Below are positions 1-12,500 of a DNA stretch of 64,000 nucleotides, piece after piece (position 1 is the first letter of the stretch; every line of letters begins with the position of its first letter). The notes under the pieces are model-generated. The model was not told the DNA's origin. It did no database searches and saw nothing but the letters and a program-made list of their open reading frames with translations. Origin of the DNA: Telopea speciosissima (lineage: Eukaryota > Streptophyta > Magnoliopsida > Proteales > Proteaceae); assembly GCF_018873765.1 (NCBI RefSeq), contig NC_057921.1:64593557-64657556 (forward strand), written 5' to 3'. The translations under genes and the position numbers were made by a program.

Positions 1-123
1 TGCAACAATCTTGCTGGCTCTCATGGCGAGTGCCTCTGCTATCAGTGTCCGGTTTCTTAATGGTGGATAGCCTCTACTAGGTACTAAAATATAAGTGTAC
101 GGCTGTTTTGATTTCCTAAAAAT

Positions 124-276
124 GAGGGTGGGCCTTAGTGCAATGGTAAGGTTGCTTCATAGGCTTCGACTTTGGTAAGCCTCTCTGCAAAAACAGGGGT
201 AAGGCTGCGTACATTATGACCATCCCCAGACCCCGTAGTGGCGGGAGCCTTGTGCATTGGGAATGCCCTCTTTTTC
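124..276 (+). mobile_element. Au-type SINE
   Basis: A tRNA-related head (GTGCAATGGTAAGGTTG, A-box like) is followed by the conserved Au-SINE body: GGGGTAAGGCTGCGTAC, then CCCCAGACCCCGTAGTGGC, GGGAGCCTTGTGCA and a T-rich 3' end. The same body recurs at 34211-34378. Au SINEs are non-autonomous, pol III-transcribed retroposons spread through flowering plants. I see no clear target-site duplication, so this is an old copy. Confidence 0.85.
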
Positions 277-584
277 TGTTTTCACTCCCTAATTCCAAAG
301 GATCCTTCATTCTGTAGTTAAACGTTTCCACTTTGGTTTTGGCACCATCACGATGCAATACATCTTGTGGTCAATATTTGATTAATGCATTAAAATCAAA
401 AGACGTTGCTACTTAACCTTATTCACAAATGCAATGTGGCATTTTCTATGAAAAACGAATTTTATTTAGTGATATTCACCAAACGGGGCTAGATGCTTTA
501 GGTATTTCCATAAACATAGTCCATCTTTGTGGTGGGAACTGCTTTTTCTCATTTTTTTTTAAAACTCATCAAAAGAAGTGTAGG

Positions 585-1850
585 AGTCTTATGGAAAGAT
601 ATAGAGAGGGGTAGGAAGGATCTCTATATGGTCTTTATTGACTTAGGAAAAGCCTATGACTGAGTCCCTAAAGAGTTAATCTGGCAAATATTGAAGAAGA
701 GAAGAGTGCCATGTAGATAGGTGGACATTTTTAAAGATATGCATGATGGTGTAGTGATTAGTGTAAGAACTAGGGGGGGTGTCGAGGTAGTGAATTCTCA
801 ATTTCAATTGGGTTACACCAAGGGTCAGCCTTAAGCCTTTATTTGTTTGCGCTTATCATGGATGGTATAACTAGAGACATACAAGACGAAGTTCCTTGGT
901 GTATGCTTTTAGCTGTTGACATTGTTTTGGCGGATGAGACAAAGGCAGGGATTAACGGCAAGTCGGAGTTATGGAGATCTACCTTGGAATCAAAAGGTCT
1001 TAAGATAAGTAGAAGAAAGACGGAGTATATGGTGTGTAACTTTAGCCACACTAGAACGATTAATGAGGTAGTGAATATTGCTGAGAAGGAGATCCCACAA
1101 AGTGACTATTTTAAATATTTGTCCGCAAGAAGCAAAAAGAAGAAAAACTCTGAATTGGGGAGGGGAAGAAAAAGGAGAAAATCATACATAAAGAAGGTAA
1201 TATAGAGGATGATGTTGCCTAGAGGATTCAAATAGGATGGATGAAGTGGAGACATGCGTTTGGAGTGCTGCGTGATCGGCGTATTCATTTAAAGCCTAAA
1301 GGAAAATTTTACAAGATTGTCATACGACCGGCTATGATATATGGTGCAAAATGTTGGGTAGTTAAGAAGCGTCATATAGATAAGCTAAGTGTTGCAAAGA
1401 TGAGGATGTTGAGATGGATGTGTGGCAAGACTAGGAAGGATAAAATAAGGAATGATCATATTGGGAGTTGCCCCAATTCAAGATAAGCTTCTAGAGAGTC
1501 ATCTGAAGGGGCATGGTCATGTTCAACGAGGCCTTTGGATGCTACAGTTCGGAGAAGTGACTTGATTCAGATTGAAGGCAATAAAAGAGCTAGGGGCAGG
1601 CCTAAAATGACCCTGAGATAAGTGGTGAGAAAAGACATGCATAGCTTAAGTCTTGTATGACCTCAAGTAGAGCTGATTGGAGTGTAAAGATCCATGTAGC
1701 TGATCGCATTTAGTTAGAATAATGCTGAGTTGTGTCATTATTGCTGTTGTGTTCTTTTGTTTTTACTTTTATCAATCTTTTGTCGTTGCAAGGTTCCATG
1801 TAGCCGACCCCATTTAGTTTGGATAAGGCTGAGTTGGTTTTGTTGTATCA
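585..1850 (+). mobile_element. Decayed LINE (non-LTR retrotransposon), RT to 3' end
   Basis: Translation in shifting frames gives LINE reverse-transcriptase text: DLYMVFIDLGKAYD at about 626-660, then VPKELIWQILKKRRVP. Further on come LFALIMDGITRDIQDEVPWC (843 onward) and the post-RT region with MRMLRWMCGKTRKDKIRNDH at about 1402-1461. Several in-frame stops and frameshifts break it, so it cannot code for a working enzyme. The 3' end (CATGTAGCCGACCCCATTTAG, then GGATAAGGCTGAGTTG and a T/G-rich tail near 1840) matches other fragments in this window at 11409-11592, 21298-21341 and 39375-40100, defining one LINE family. Confidence 0.85.
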
Positions 1851-4630
1851 AAGGGAGTGCAACATCAGCTTAGATTCTCTATTCCATTCTCTCTTGGTTG
1901 TGCTTTATTTTGGCAGAAAAAGAGAATTTATTCCTTTGGTAGTTACTAAATGCAACCTCCACCTGTGTACTTTTTGTAGTATCAATGTTTTTGTTATGGG
2001 TAATCACAGTTGATTTATTTTTCCTCGCCATGGAAATTTAGTAATCATTTATTTATTCGATTTGGAATCTTGTTATTCCATGCTCAAAACATGATGCCTG
2101 TTTTGACATTTACAAACTTTGATTTACTACAGGATTGGGATTTTTTTCCTTGATGGCATGCTACAGGATTGGGATTTGTTGCTCACAAAGGAGTCAAGTG
2201 ATAAAAGGTTGACTATGACTTATTCATCTCTTGTTAATAGTTCAGTAGATGAATTCTCGCATTCTTGTGTGCTCAAGTTGGTCTTTTTCTATTCTGTCCT
2301 GAATTTGGCCTTCTTTAACAAAGACACTTTTCACGGGAGCAGACGGGTTTTTGTCTCCCTAACATTTATATGGTTTGGGCCTATTAGGAGTTTATTTCGA
2401 GTGAAGCCAAAGTTATATAGGCCAAAAGTCTTCACAATATGGCATTCTGGATATACCATAGTTTGGTTATTTGGGAGGACACTTGGGATATTATCCTAAG
2501 CATCTTTTTAGTCATATGTATAAGGTTGTATATTTCTATCAATCACATGTAGCTTTTATAATCTATAATCAGTTAGTTTCTTGTCACCCCCCCCTCCCCC
2601 CTAAAAAAAATGATAAAGCAGTTCTATCCATCCAATGAATGGGCTTGAACAACCTAGTAGTTCTTTTGTTGTTTTTCTTTTCTTGAAAGTCTGTTTATTC
2701 TACTGACAAAGGTAAATATATGCAAGTCTTTTAGTTTTACTTCCCAAATATTATAAACCATACGTTAGCCAGTAAAAGATTTTAATTCTTCAATGATTGT
2801 GTTGTTATACCAATTGGTCCTCAGAGCTGCAGTTCTGAATTTTGCAATGGTCCAATTGAACCCTTTATATTGGTTTTGGAAGTCCCTACTCTCTCTCACC
2901 ATTTCACTTCAAGGCCAAGTTAACACAAATTGACAAGGCGGCGGATATGAACTGCCATCCTTGGCTTGGTGGTAAGGTTTCTCTAGCTGTTAGTAGAGGA
3001 GACTAAAAATTGAATCTCACCTTTGTAAGAGATTGGGTTAGGGTTTTTTGGGGATTATGGGATGATGGAAAAGGTAGGTGACATAGACATATAGTTTTAA
3101 TGATAGCATCTTATGGTTTTCAAAATTTTAGGCTGTTTGGTTGGAAAGAAAAATGTTGTTAACACTTAACAGTAAAATGGAAATTGTTGTAGTCATCATT
3201 AGTAATGATAGTGTATATAAATTCAAAATATTCTTTATTGGATTTTCTTTACTTTCAGCCAAATTTTTACACTGATGAACAATTTTTTTATATTCTATTT
3301 CACTTTCCCTTTACCATAGGAGTTGTAGGAGTTGTGGAATGCATGTGGTTGTATACCTTTACTATGTTGTGGGTCAAGTGGAACTGAGTATTACTTTGGT
3401 TTTCCTGCTAGGAAAGAAATAATTTAAATCATTCTTGGAAAACTAAAAGTATTGACTTGGATGAGTCCCTAGTTTTGAGTTAAAAAATGTCTATACTTGG
3501 TCCTAGCTTGTAAGAGACGAGATTTGATGTTAATGCCAGTCGCATGGAACTCACAAAGTTTTTGGTCCTGGACCAACTTTGAAATCCTAACTCTGAAATC
3601 CTTAGGTTTAAATCCTAAGTCAGCAGGTGAGCCTTCACTTCTCCTTGTAGTTGTTACTCTCAGGCTAGTGAGACCACTTCCCGATTTTGTAGTCATTGTT
3701 GAACCCCTTAAACTTAGACACTCCACTTTTATCGTTTTTGTTTTTGGAACACATAGGTGCCTCATTCGCTTTGCGCCTCATTACCTCTCTCTTTCAGATA
3801 AATGCAAAAAAAAAAAAAGGCCTTTGACCCTTTACCCTTCCCCGTCTTAAGTCTCTTGACTAGGTTTAGTCTTTCTAGCTACAATTACTAAGTCAAGTCA
3901 AGAGAACAAACATAATATGAGTTTAATAAAAAATTAATGTCATAATTTGAAAGGAAATTAAGCTGGAGAAAAGCAGGTAGAATGGACCACGGCCAAGCAT
4001 CAAGAGAAGGCTGAGTAACATATTTCAAAAGTGACTTGACTCAATGTCATAAAATTTTTTGTATACAAAGGACAATGTAGATATTTTCTTTTTTCTTTAA
4101 CTAATTTAATTTTTTTTTCTTAAAAAAAAATTAAGAGAATAAACATAATAAGATAACTAATTTTTTTTTCCCTTTGGCATAGAAGCATAGCCTAGGTTTT
4201 GACGGGAACGAGTCTAGTTAAGGAGACCTGGTTTCTTAATTATACATCCAATTGGAGTTTGACCGTGTAACAAAGCTATTGCATCCCTTTGTAATGAGTG
4301 CAAAAGGTTTGTAGGCAGTTCTTGTATTTATGTATAACCATTTTATATATTATTCTATCAAGTTATATATATATATATATATATTATCGTTAATGCCCTA
4401 TGATAACTTTTCCTCTGAGTTTAATTGCCTAGTTACCCCCTTTCCCCTATCATTACACTTTTTTTTTGGGTTAATTCTTTTCACTTGAAAAAGAAAAAAT
4501 TCTAAGGAGGGATTCCTGTACCACACTTCCACTAGACAATGAGAATGATAGACCTTGTAGTCAGAAAAAAATAAACAGAATGATAGAGCCTACCCATCGG
4601 TAAGGTGAGCTTTCCCCATAGGCCTTATCT
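1851..4630. other. Intergenic, no gene seen
   Basis: Only short stop-ridden frames occur here. At 2950-3050 a segment with TGGCTTGGTGGTAAGGTT could be a tRNA-derived SINE head but lacks a clear B box. A (TA)n run lies at about 4364-4384. The rest is AT-rich unique or old repeat DNA. Confidence 0.5.
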
Positions 4631-4632
4631 AG

Positions 4633-4789
4633 GTTTATTGTCTTGATCCTTTTTTTTTTTTTTTTTGATGAGTAAAAGCAGAGCATAACATTATAAAGAG
4701 CAAAACGTGTTTACATCATAGAGAAATTGGGGGGGGGGGGGGGGGATAACAGTTCATTGTCCTGATCCCCCAGTTCATTGTCCTGATCC
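4633..4789 (-). mobile_element. Short retroposon with A-tail, flanked by imperfect 17-bp direct repeats
   Basis: GTTTATTGTCTTGATCC (4633-4649) and GTTCATTGTCCTGATCC (4752-4768, repeated again at 4773-4789) flank about 100 bp that starts with a T-tract followed by GATGAGTAAA. Read on the minus strand the insert ends TTTACTCATC plus an A-tail. This is the layout of a truncated retroposon with a target-site duplication. A long G run at about 4729-4745 lies inside it. Confidence 0.55.
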
Positions 4790-4799
4790 TTGACATATT

Positions 4800-6010
4800 G
4801 GTTTAAGATACTGTTATCTCTTCATGAGGACCAGGATTATGAAAATTGGATTCGAGAATCCTATCAGCTAATGTTGATTTAGTCTGAATCCGATAGAAAT
4901 CAGCCAAAATTGTTTCATAAATTATAGAATTGACCTCTTAGAACTGAAATCCAATGATCTGGATCAGAACATCCAAAATCGGGATCAATCATGAATTCAT
5001 GACTGATTTTACCAATTTGACTCCAGTTTTTGAAACAATGCTGCAGTGCTGCAGGGGTTGAAATAATCGCCTCGTAGTAGTATTTTAAGAGTTGTAATTG
5101 GATCCAACCAGATCAATCTGCTTCAGATTAGACCAATCCGAACCAATTGATTCACATTGGATTCTTAAAGCTAGGTATTCCTGCTGATTTTTGATTGATT
5201 GGTCTAGACACAAATTAGTGGGGACCGATCTGAATCCCGATTTTCAATTCTTTTAAACCCTGATCATTAGGCGGCAATGTGGCCTGGAAGTTCAACATGA
5301 GATCAATCCGTAACCTCAATCGAATCAAATACCAAATTTACAGTAAGACTTGCTCCTTCATGTGAGGCCGCCTAATTGGATTCCAACCCGGAAACAACGG
5401 TCATGAAGAAAAACCCAACGGGATGATCATGACTTCTCCTTCCGAAATAATTTTGTTTACTCAATATTCCAAATTTTAAAATGGTACCGTTATAATAGAA
5501 CGTTTGGATGGGAGTTGAAATTTTCTTTGAAAATTCAAATGATTTCAGTCAATCATTTGGCGGCCCCCCTTAGCCGCCAAGTGGTCCGACCCTGCGCACA
5601 TGCATTCAAAGATGCTGTGATGTGGGGACCTGTAACGGTACCGTCTTTGAAATTACAAGTTATATCCCTTCCATTAGTCACTAATTTTGTTTATTGTTGG
5701 GGTATTATCGGTAAAATAAAATATAGATGCTTACTGAACGAAAGATCAAAGAAGAGAGGACAACTAAAATGTCGCCACGTGTAGGTATAGTGCCTTACAA
5801 AGTTGGCAACAAACTGACCAAACAGTCTGGCAGGGGATAGTTAGTGGTCACATGGGGAGGCTAAGTCTGCGGTGGCAGTGGGGTCTAGACACGTGGATTT
5901 GGCCCCACATAATGTGAGACTGGAATCTGAAACTCCTCTCTGTCCTCCAGTTTAGACTTTAGAGGTGCAGCGGTTTTTTCTCCTAAAACGTAAAAGGATG
6001 AGAGAGAGAG
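4800..6010. other. Intergenic: degenerate GATTC/GATC-rich repeat, then AGP upstream region
   Basis: From about 4830 to 5270 the sequence repeats variants of AATCCGAT, GATCAATC and CCGATC, a low-complexity dispersed family also found near 34690-34860, 42840-42970, 52790-52950, 57400-57620 and 63240-63430. No coding frame is supported. From 5500 on it is unique sequence upstream of the arabinogalactan-peptide gene. Confidence 0.5.
5776..5895 (+). promoter_or_regulatory. Two G-box (CACGTG) sites upstream of the AGP gene
   Basis: CACGTG occurs at 5776-5781 and 5890-5895, about 120-240 bp upstream of the TATA-like motif at 6016-6022. G-boxes are core sites for plant bZIP and bHLH factors and, in the form CACGTGGA/CACGTGT, for abscisic-acid response. 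That they act on this gene is inference from position. Confidence 0.4.
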
Positions 6011-6015
6011 AGCTT

Positions 6016-6022
6016 CTATAAG
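6016..6022 (+). promoter_or_regulatory. TATA-like motif of the AGP gene
   Basis: CTATAAG sits about 270 bp upstream of the ATG at 6289. Downstream of it lies a pyrimidine-rich leader with several CTCTCT blocks, as is common at plant transcription starts. The start site itself (about 6045-6055) is inferred. Confidence 0.4.
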
Positions 6023-6288
6023 ATAGGTGGGCGGTGAACGCGAGCTCTCCACTCCTAGAACACTAAACGTGCGTCCCATCTGTGATTATTCTCCTCGTGC
6101 AGATATCTCTCAGCGAGGCCTCTAATCTCTCATTTACTCTCTGCGGCTCTCCGGGGCCGTCTCTACTTCGTTCTTAATCCTTCTTCTTTAATCTTTAAAG
6201 TAGGGAGACGCCGCAGAGAGAGAGACACACACAGAGGTTTGATTTAGAGATCTAGGGTTTTGAAAACCACTCAGAAACAGAGATTAAA

Positions 6289-7081
6289 ATGGCAATTGTA
6301 AAGGTTTCTTTTGGAGTATTAGCCATCATTGCTCTCATCTTCAGCATTGTTTTACCTTCTGTTCAGGCTGATTCCAGGGCTCCTGCTCCTGCACCTGCCA
6401 GCGACGGTATGCTTTCTTTACTCCTCTCTTTTTCTGTTCTCCAGATCTGGCTTGACAAGAATTTTTTCTTTCTTTAAAATTTTCTTCTGATCTTTTATGC
6501 TGCATTTCGGATTCTTCTGTTGTCGTTTCTGTGCTGATGATACGGTTTAGTTAGATCTCTTAATAGGTTGTCTAATCCGAGTTTTTGGTCTCTGTATTTG
6601 AATATAAATTATTCAAAGCTTGAAGGTTTCAGAAATATTTTTGAGGCACGAATTTTGTTTCAAACTTCAAATCTCAATGAGTTCCTTTTCCTAGTTGAAG
6701 AGCTTCTGATTTTCGCTGGATTCTGGATCTGGACATGCTGCGGCTTTAAAATGTCGGCAAAGTTCCTCTGTTCTGCGAGTATTTGTTTTTCTTTTGCATA
6801 GGGAACTTCTATAGTAGGACTTGATTCTGGAGTTGGATCTGTGTTTGTCTCATTCCTTCGTTTTTCTTCTATTCCTGATTATTTTCAATAGTATTCGACT
6901 CTCTTCGTGAACTTTTCTGGCTTTTTCATTTCCTTGTTTTCCCTCATAATATTGTTTTTGTTGTTGTGGCTATGCAGGGACATCAATAGACCAAGGTATT
7001 GCATACGTGCTAATGCTGGCAGCTCTGGTGCTCACATACCTCATCCACCCCCTGGATGCCTCATCCTACAATTTCTTCTGA
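6289..7081 (+). CDS. Arabinogalactan peptide (AGP16/AGP20 type), two exons
   Basis: Exon 1 is 6289-6406 and exon 2 is 6978-7081; the intron is 6407-6977 (GTATGC...TATGCAG) and splits a Gly codon. The product is 73 residues: signal peptide about 1-27 (MAIVKVSFGVLAIIALIF...), a tiny mature core DSRAPAPAPASDG (28-40) with Ala-Pro repeats for hydroxyproline-linked arabinogalactan, and a C-terminal hydrophobic GPI-anchor signal (TSIDQGIAYVLMLAALVLTY, ending NFF). Length, AP core and C-terminal signal are those of plant AG peptides AGP16, 20, 22 and 41, which are secreted and GPI-anchored at the plasma membrane; precise roles are poorly known. Reading through the intron gives a false longer frame ending at 6477. 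The ATG has good context (AAAATGGC) and follows a pyrimidine-rich leader containing AGGGTTTTG at 6254-6262. Confidence 0.93.
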
Positions 7082-9100
7082 TTGTTCAGTCAAAAAGTAT
7101 GTTGCAGACTTACATGTGATGAAGATTAGAGAGTTGGTGGTGATAGGGAGGCTAAAAGGGTTGAATTGGATTGTTAGTTGGTGGTTGTGTATCATATTGA
7201 ACATATATGATGGAATCTTAGTGGTGGTGCGATGATTTGGTGGTAGACAACTTGTTGGGAGTGTAAGAGTTGGATGGTTTATACTTTGGTGGTAGTTTAT
7301 TCTTCTTACGTGGAATAAGGGTTTTCCCTCCTTCCTTTTTTTTTTTTTTTTTTTTTTTTTTTGCTCTTTTTTTTACCTTTGTTTCCTGCTATTTTATCTG
7401 GGATTCAACTGTCGCATTCTCTGTAGCAGTTTGACATATTCTTTGTTCTCTTCTTAATCCTGACTTTAATCCATTTTTCGGATTTTATATGAGTGATTTT
7501 GAATGTATATTTCTTTTATGCTTAGCTTTGTTGGGTTATTGAATGGATTTTATCGCTTCCTAGAATTAATAATATTACAGAGAGACGCTCATAAAATATG
7601 GGGCAAATTCTATGAAAATTACCAAATTCTTTCTTTAATTTTATGAAAAGACGTAATCAAAGGAAACTCTCCAGTTTATTATCAAAGCAACTCAAGTAAT
7701 GAAATATTTTCTTCTTTTTTGCTTCTGTATTACTGTAACATTCTTTTCAACCTTCGTATGTTTGGATGTAAAATGTATCATGGGAAGTTAGAGGAGGAAA
7801 TATATATATATATATATATTTTTTAACTGTAGATTGATTCCCCACAAAATCACAAAATCTTCGAACCTACCTTAATCCTAACGGGCTGAAATCACCTGTC
7901 CAAAGGTAATTAAAATTTAGTTTCAATTCGGTTTCGTTCTCAATTTCCTTATCATTGTTCTTTTTGACAGGGAAAAGGGTCTCATTTATACGTAAGCCAT
8001 CAAGGAACATACACAAGAACCTGTTTGTCTATGTCACTCTTAGCCTAATGTTTGCAGCGTGTGGGGAACCTTTGGCCTCATTGTTATTAGTGAAAATGTC
8101 TCAAATATGAGTTGAAAAGTATTAAGACATTTACAGGAATGCAACTATATTCTATAGCTTGGATGGTATTGCTGTAATTTTATGAAACTTTAAATTCAAA
8201 TTTGACCTCAAGATTCAACTAGATTCTCACCATGTTGGAGATGTATTTCCGGGGTATGCTTTTGGAAACTCAAGATTCATCCTCAGTTGAAATTATTATT
8301 TTTTTTTTAATTTTTGAAAAGCTTTAAATGGTGGTAATGTTGATGTTGGGGACAAGTTGAAAATTTTTCTCCCTTTGAACCCTGTTTGTTCTCCATGTAA
8401 AGGTAATTAAACTGTTTGGCATACGTTTCTGACTTGTCCTGTTTCTAAACGTGTTTGGTTTGCTGGCCATAAGGCCTACGTACAGAGCACCTCCGATGCT
8501 CTCTCCTTGAGTTTGATTCTCGTTCCTTGGTGGTCATTTTGCCACCCATGTGTGATGTGTCTGCCATAGTGAGCGGGACAAAGCAACCTTTTTCCTTTAT
8601 TATATGTGAATATTTAGAAACAAATGTGTGTTTAATTATCCAATTTTCTTCCTTGTTAGTCATTCAAATCATCAATAGATAGATTGTTGATCTAAACTAT
8701 CTTGTCCTTCCTCATAATGTGTGGAAGAAGCCCTATGTAAGACACTAATTCAACACGTAAGCCATATGAAGCCCTATCTGAGGATTAACCTGTATTGATC
8801 TGTGAAGGCCGTATTTATCCTTGTACTTCTATTGCAGGATGACTACAATTCTCCATCACATAAACCAACTACACACGAACCGATTACACTGCACATCACA
8901 AACCAAATCACAACACAAAACCCCCCTCCCCCCCACCTTTTAAAAAAATTGTATCGGCAATTACCCAATATATTTATTTGTTCTCAATCATTTCAGTAAA
9001 TAACTTTGATTCTTACAAGAAGATTTAAGTAGCTTCAATAATCTATGTAAGATTAGCAAGAAACCAAACAATTTTCCTTCTAAAGTTCAGAACTTTGGGT
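7082..9100. other. AGP 3' UTR and intergenic sequence
   Basis: The AGP 3' UTR probably runs to 7330-7600. A long T-tract lies at about 7338-7362 and a (TA)n run at about 7799-7820. Around 8460-8530 there is a possible SINE remnant (GAGTTTGATTCTC resembles a B box), which I could not confirm. No gene is seen to 9100, where the MTM1 3' UTR may begin. Confidence 0.45.
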
Positions 9101-9459
9101 CCCGAGTTGAATACGAATGTCAGAGCAATGAAGATCATATAGCTGCTCACCTACAACTTCAATCCCAGTCCGCTTTCAGAATTCCTCTCAGGAAAACCAA
9201 ACTTTGCTCCAACTTGCATTGTACGCTAGTCTCCTGTTTTGCCGGCTTTAATCCAAAAGCCACTCAAAGCAGTAATATCATAAAACCTCAATCCAGGTTT
9301 GTTCACCCTATCCAGCAAACTTTGCTTGCCTTTTCTATAACCACTAATAACATCTATTCAGTGTCAAAATTGGATATACAGAAAACCATCTCCAACAAGG
9401 TACCCCTGAAGCATGGTTCCACCATGGTGTCGAGCCGAGTCATTTCCATAGAAGGTCAC

Positions 9460-9517
9460 AGTAGTTTATTGTATCCTTTTTTTTTGTTTTTTGGGGTAGT
9501 AGTAGTTTATTGTATCC
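9460..9517 (-). mobile_element. Ultra-short A-tract insertion between 17-bp direct repeats (site a)
   Basis: AGTAGTTTATTGTATCC occurs at 9460-9476 and again, unchanged, at 9501-9517. The 24 nt between them are a T-tract broken by one G, then GGGGTAGT; on the minus strand ACTACCCC plus an A-rich tail. It lies in the probable 3' UTR of the MTM1 gene. Confidence 0.65.
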
Positions 9518-9585
9518 CGTCACTGCTGCCTTGAGCCGCAGGTATGTGCAAATATTGGAATCCTTAGTATATCAAACTGTGTTTA

Positions 9586-12500
9586 TTATGATGTTGCAGT
9601 TCTCTGGTGCAGAAAGTATTTCACAACTTCATAGAAGGAAACAACAATTCCAACTGATGGACCAGCACGACCAACACGCGGACCAATGCCTGTAAAAAGC
9701 CCTTTCATACCTCCATCCCTGTTCCAGCCAAAAGTACTAATAATTTTAGTAAGGAGTTTGGGCATTATTGCAGTGGCCCACCAGTCATTCATCACTAAAA
9801 AGATGTATTTTAAGTTTTTTTTTAAAAAAAAAACATTATTCCCCAAGGCTCTCTTAAGAGGAACTTTGAAGCACTTGGTTAAAGCCAACAGCAAAAGTTG
9901 ATCCATGCATAAAATGATGATTGGTTCCAACAGAAAAAAACCAGAGACAATTGTAAAACACACAATTAAACTTATAAATTAATACGCTGAAATTAGCATT
10001 TGGGTGGGGGGGGGGGGGTTGGAGAGGGTAGAGGGAAAACCAGAGACAATTGTAAACATATCAAAGTTAACTAACCACTACAGTCCTTTTCCCCCATTTT
10101 CATTATTGTCTACAATTTGTTACCAAAAAAAAAAATTATTGTCTACGATTTTACAAGTCATATGCAACACACACTTAATTTGATGAATGAAATCCATTGG
10201 GAAAGGGGGAATGACCCCATTACTATGATGTGGTAATAAGACACTATTTCAATAAATTTCATTCATCAACAAAATTATTGTAATTTTCTGTAATTGTTTT
10301 AGCTATTTTCTGCAGCTAATCCATACAGAAGTATACAGCCCCCCAACCGATTTCAAATTTGTTCACCTATTTCGAAGTTCAAACACTAATTCAGTGCCAA
10401 AGAATTAATCTTATTCATCAACCCATTCAAAACCGGATAACCAATTTAGATCTTTTGCATTAAAATTTCATTCAAACCCTAAATTAACCAACATTCAATT
10501 AGCTTCTGTCCTCACCTAGAATCCATTTATCCAATTGACTAAACCATTCAAAACCCTAATGTTCTCAATTCCAAGTCTTGAAATAGCGATTTGCTATAGA
10601 AGTCCAAATTGACTTACAAGAACATCCACTAAAACTCAACAACCCTGTTAAATTTTTAAATGAAACCAACCTTACACCCTCTGGCCTCTAAATATGCATC
10701 ATTCAACGTGTATGGAAATCCTCCAACCAGCTGCCTTTTTTGGAAAAAGAAAGAGCAGGAAAAAGCAGAAGGGCCATACCTCCAGATCTCCATTAGCGTT
10801 GTCTTTGTTGTCATTTTTAATGCCCTCGTTGGATCCTTCTGAAATCAGCAACATCAATTTCACTAATCAGTAATTTAGTAAAGAATAATTCATTAACTGT
10901 ATATCAAGAAAATTGATCCACTAAGCTTCTGTAGAAAACAAATTTGCAATAAAACTTCTTTTTATATTTCTATTTTAATTTTGGTTGCTGTGTCAGTCTG
11001 TGCTTGCAATGACACAATAGCACAGAACATCCTGTATGGTTTTTCCCCCCACTCTTTAGTAAAGAATAATTCATTAACTGTATATCAAGAAAATTGATCC
11101 ACTAAGCTTCTGTAGAAAACAAATTTGCAATAAAACTTCTTTTTATATTTTTATTTTATTTTTGGTTGCATGTATCAGTCTGTGCTTGCAATGACACAAT
11201 AGTACAGAACATCCTGTATGGTTTTTTCCCCCACTCTCATGCAGCAAATTTCAGCCAATAGATCCTGCCACAGTGTCACATGGCAATAGAAGCAAGCCTT
11301 CTGTTCTGGATTTTTTTCCCCGGCTCCGTTTGTTTCTGAGTAAAAATTTACCTGGAAAATTTTACTTGGGAAATTTTAGAAAAGTTTTTCAATGTTTGTT
11401 TCCATTGAAAAACAACAACAACAAAAAACTTAGCCTCATCCCAACTTAATGGGGTCAGTTACATGGATCCAAAAAAAACAAGGTAGAGGAAACTGAGGTA
11501 TAAAAAAAGAAAAATGGAGAATGAGAAAATGACAAATGGAAGATGGGAAATAAAAAGAAAAATGAAAGTAAGAGGAAAGAGGCACAGCCCAGTGTTTGTT
11601 TCCATTGACAAACAAACACTGGAAAACTTTTCAACTTGTAAAATTACGAAAATTTTACGCTAAAACAAACACAGTGACAATTGAAACTTTGAAATCTAAA
11701 AGCTGGTAATTTTGGGGTTAGTATAAAAGAAATCAGAACACAGTGAAACTTGAGGATTTCGAACTTGGTAAATCTGAGATGGGATCAGGGGGAAAAGGTT
11801 TGGATCTCCTGTGTTGTGTCAGGATGTATTGGTTGGTTCAGTGAAAGGTATCAGTTGATCCTAATAATTCAATCATAGGTTTAATTGGATGGGAAGCTTT
11901 GAAACGTAAACCAATCGAAACTCCAGAAGGTCATCTACCTAATTAGTGTTGCAAATGAAACCTGTTAAAATTGTATCGTTATGGATGTATTGGGTTACTG
12001 GCGGTAGTTTGTGGACCTGTTATTTAGTTGGTTTATTTCCTTCGTTTATTTCCTATTGTAACTAGGATAGCTTCCTATTATAGAGTTCAATTGTAAATAG
12101 GATAGCGAGGTTATTATATATAGACAATGGGTGAGGTCAGGAGACACTGATTCTGTTTACTCTTTACAGAATTTCTCTTCTTCTTCTATCGATTTCTTCT
12201 CTTCTCATTCTGCTTCTTTGCTTGCTGGTTTGCTGGTTTATTAATGTTGATACAGTTAAAAAAAAACCCATTTACCCATCTTACCCACATTAACTGAACC
12301 TCATTTGGAGTGTAAGCGTAAGATGTTTCCTACCCTCCTTACCCTTTTACCCGTCTAATAATATTAGATTAAAAAATATTTATATTATGTATTTATGTGT
12401 ACCATACATAATACCTGTATTATACAAATGTTTTATTTAGTTCAGCCAGCATAGTTTTAGGCCCAGCCAAAGGCCAACCCACCCTAGGCCTAGGGATGTA

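Noticed and set aside
843..1205. 120-codon frame as a gene
   Set aside because: It is part of a LINE reverse transcriptase broken by stops and frameshifts on both sides.
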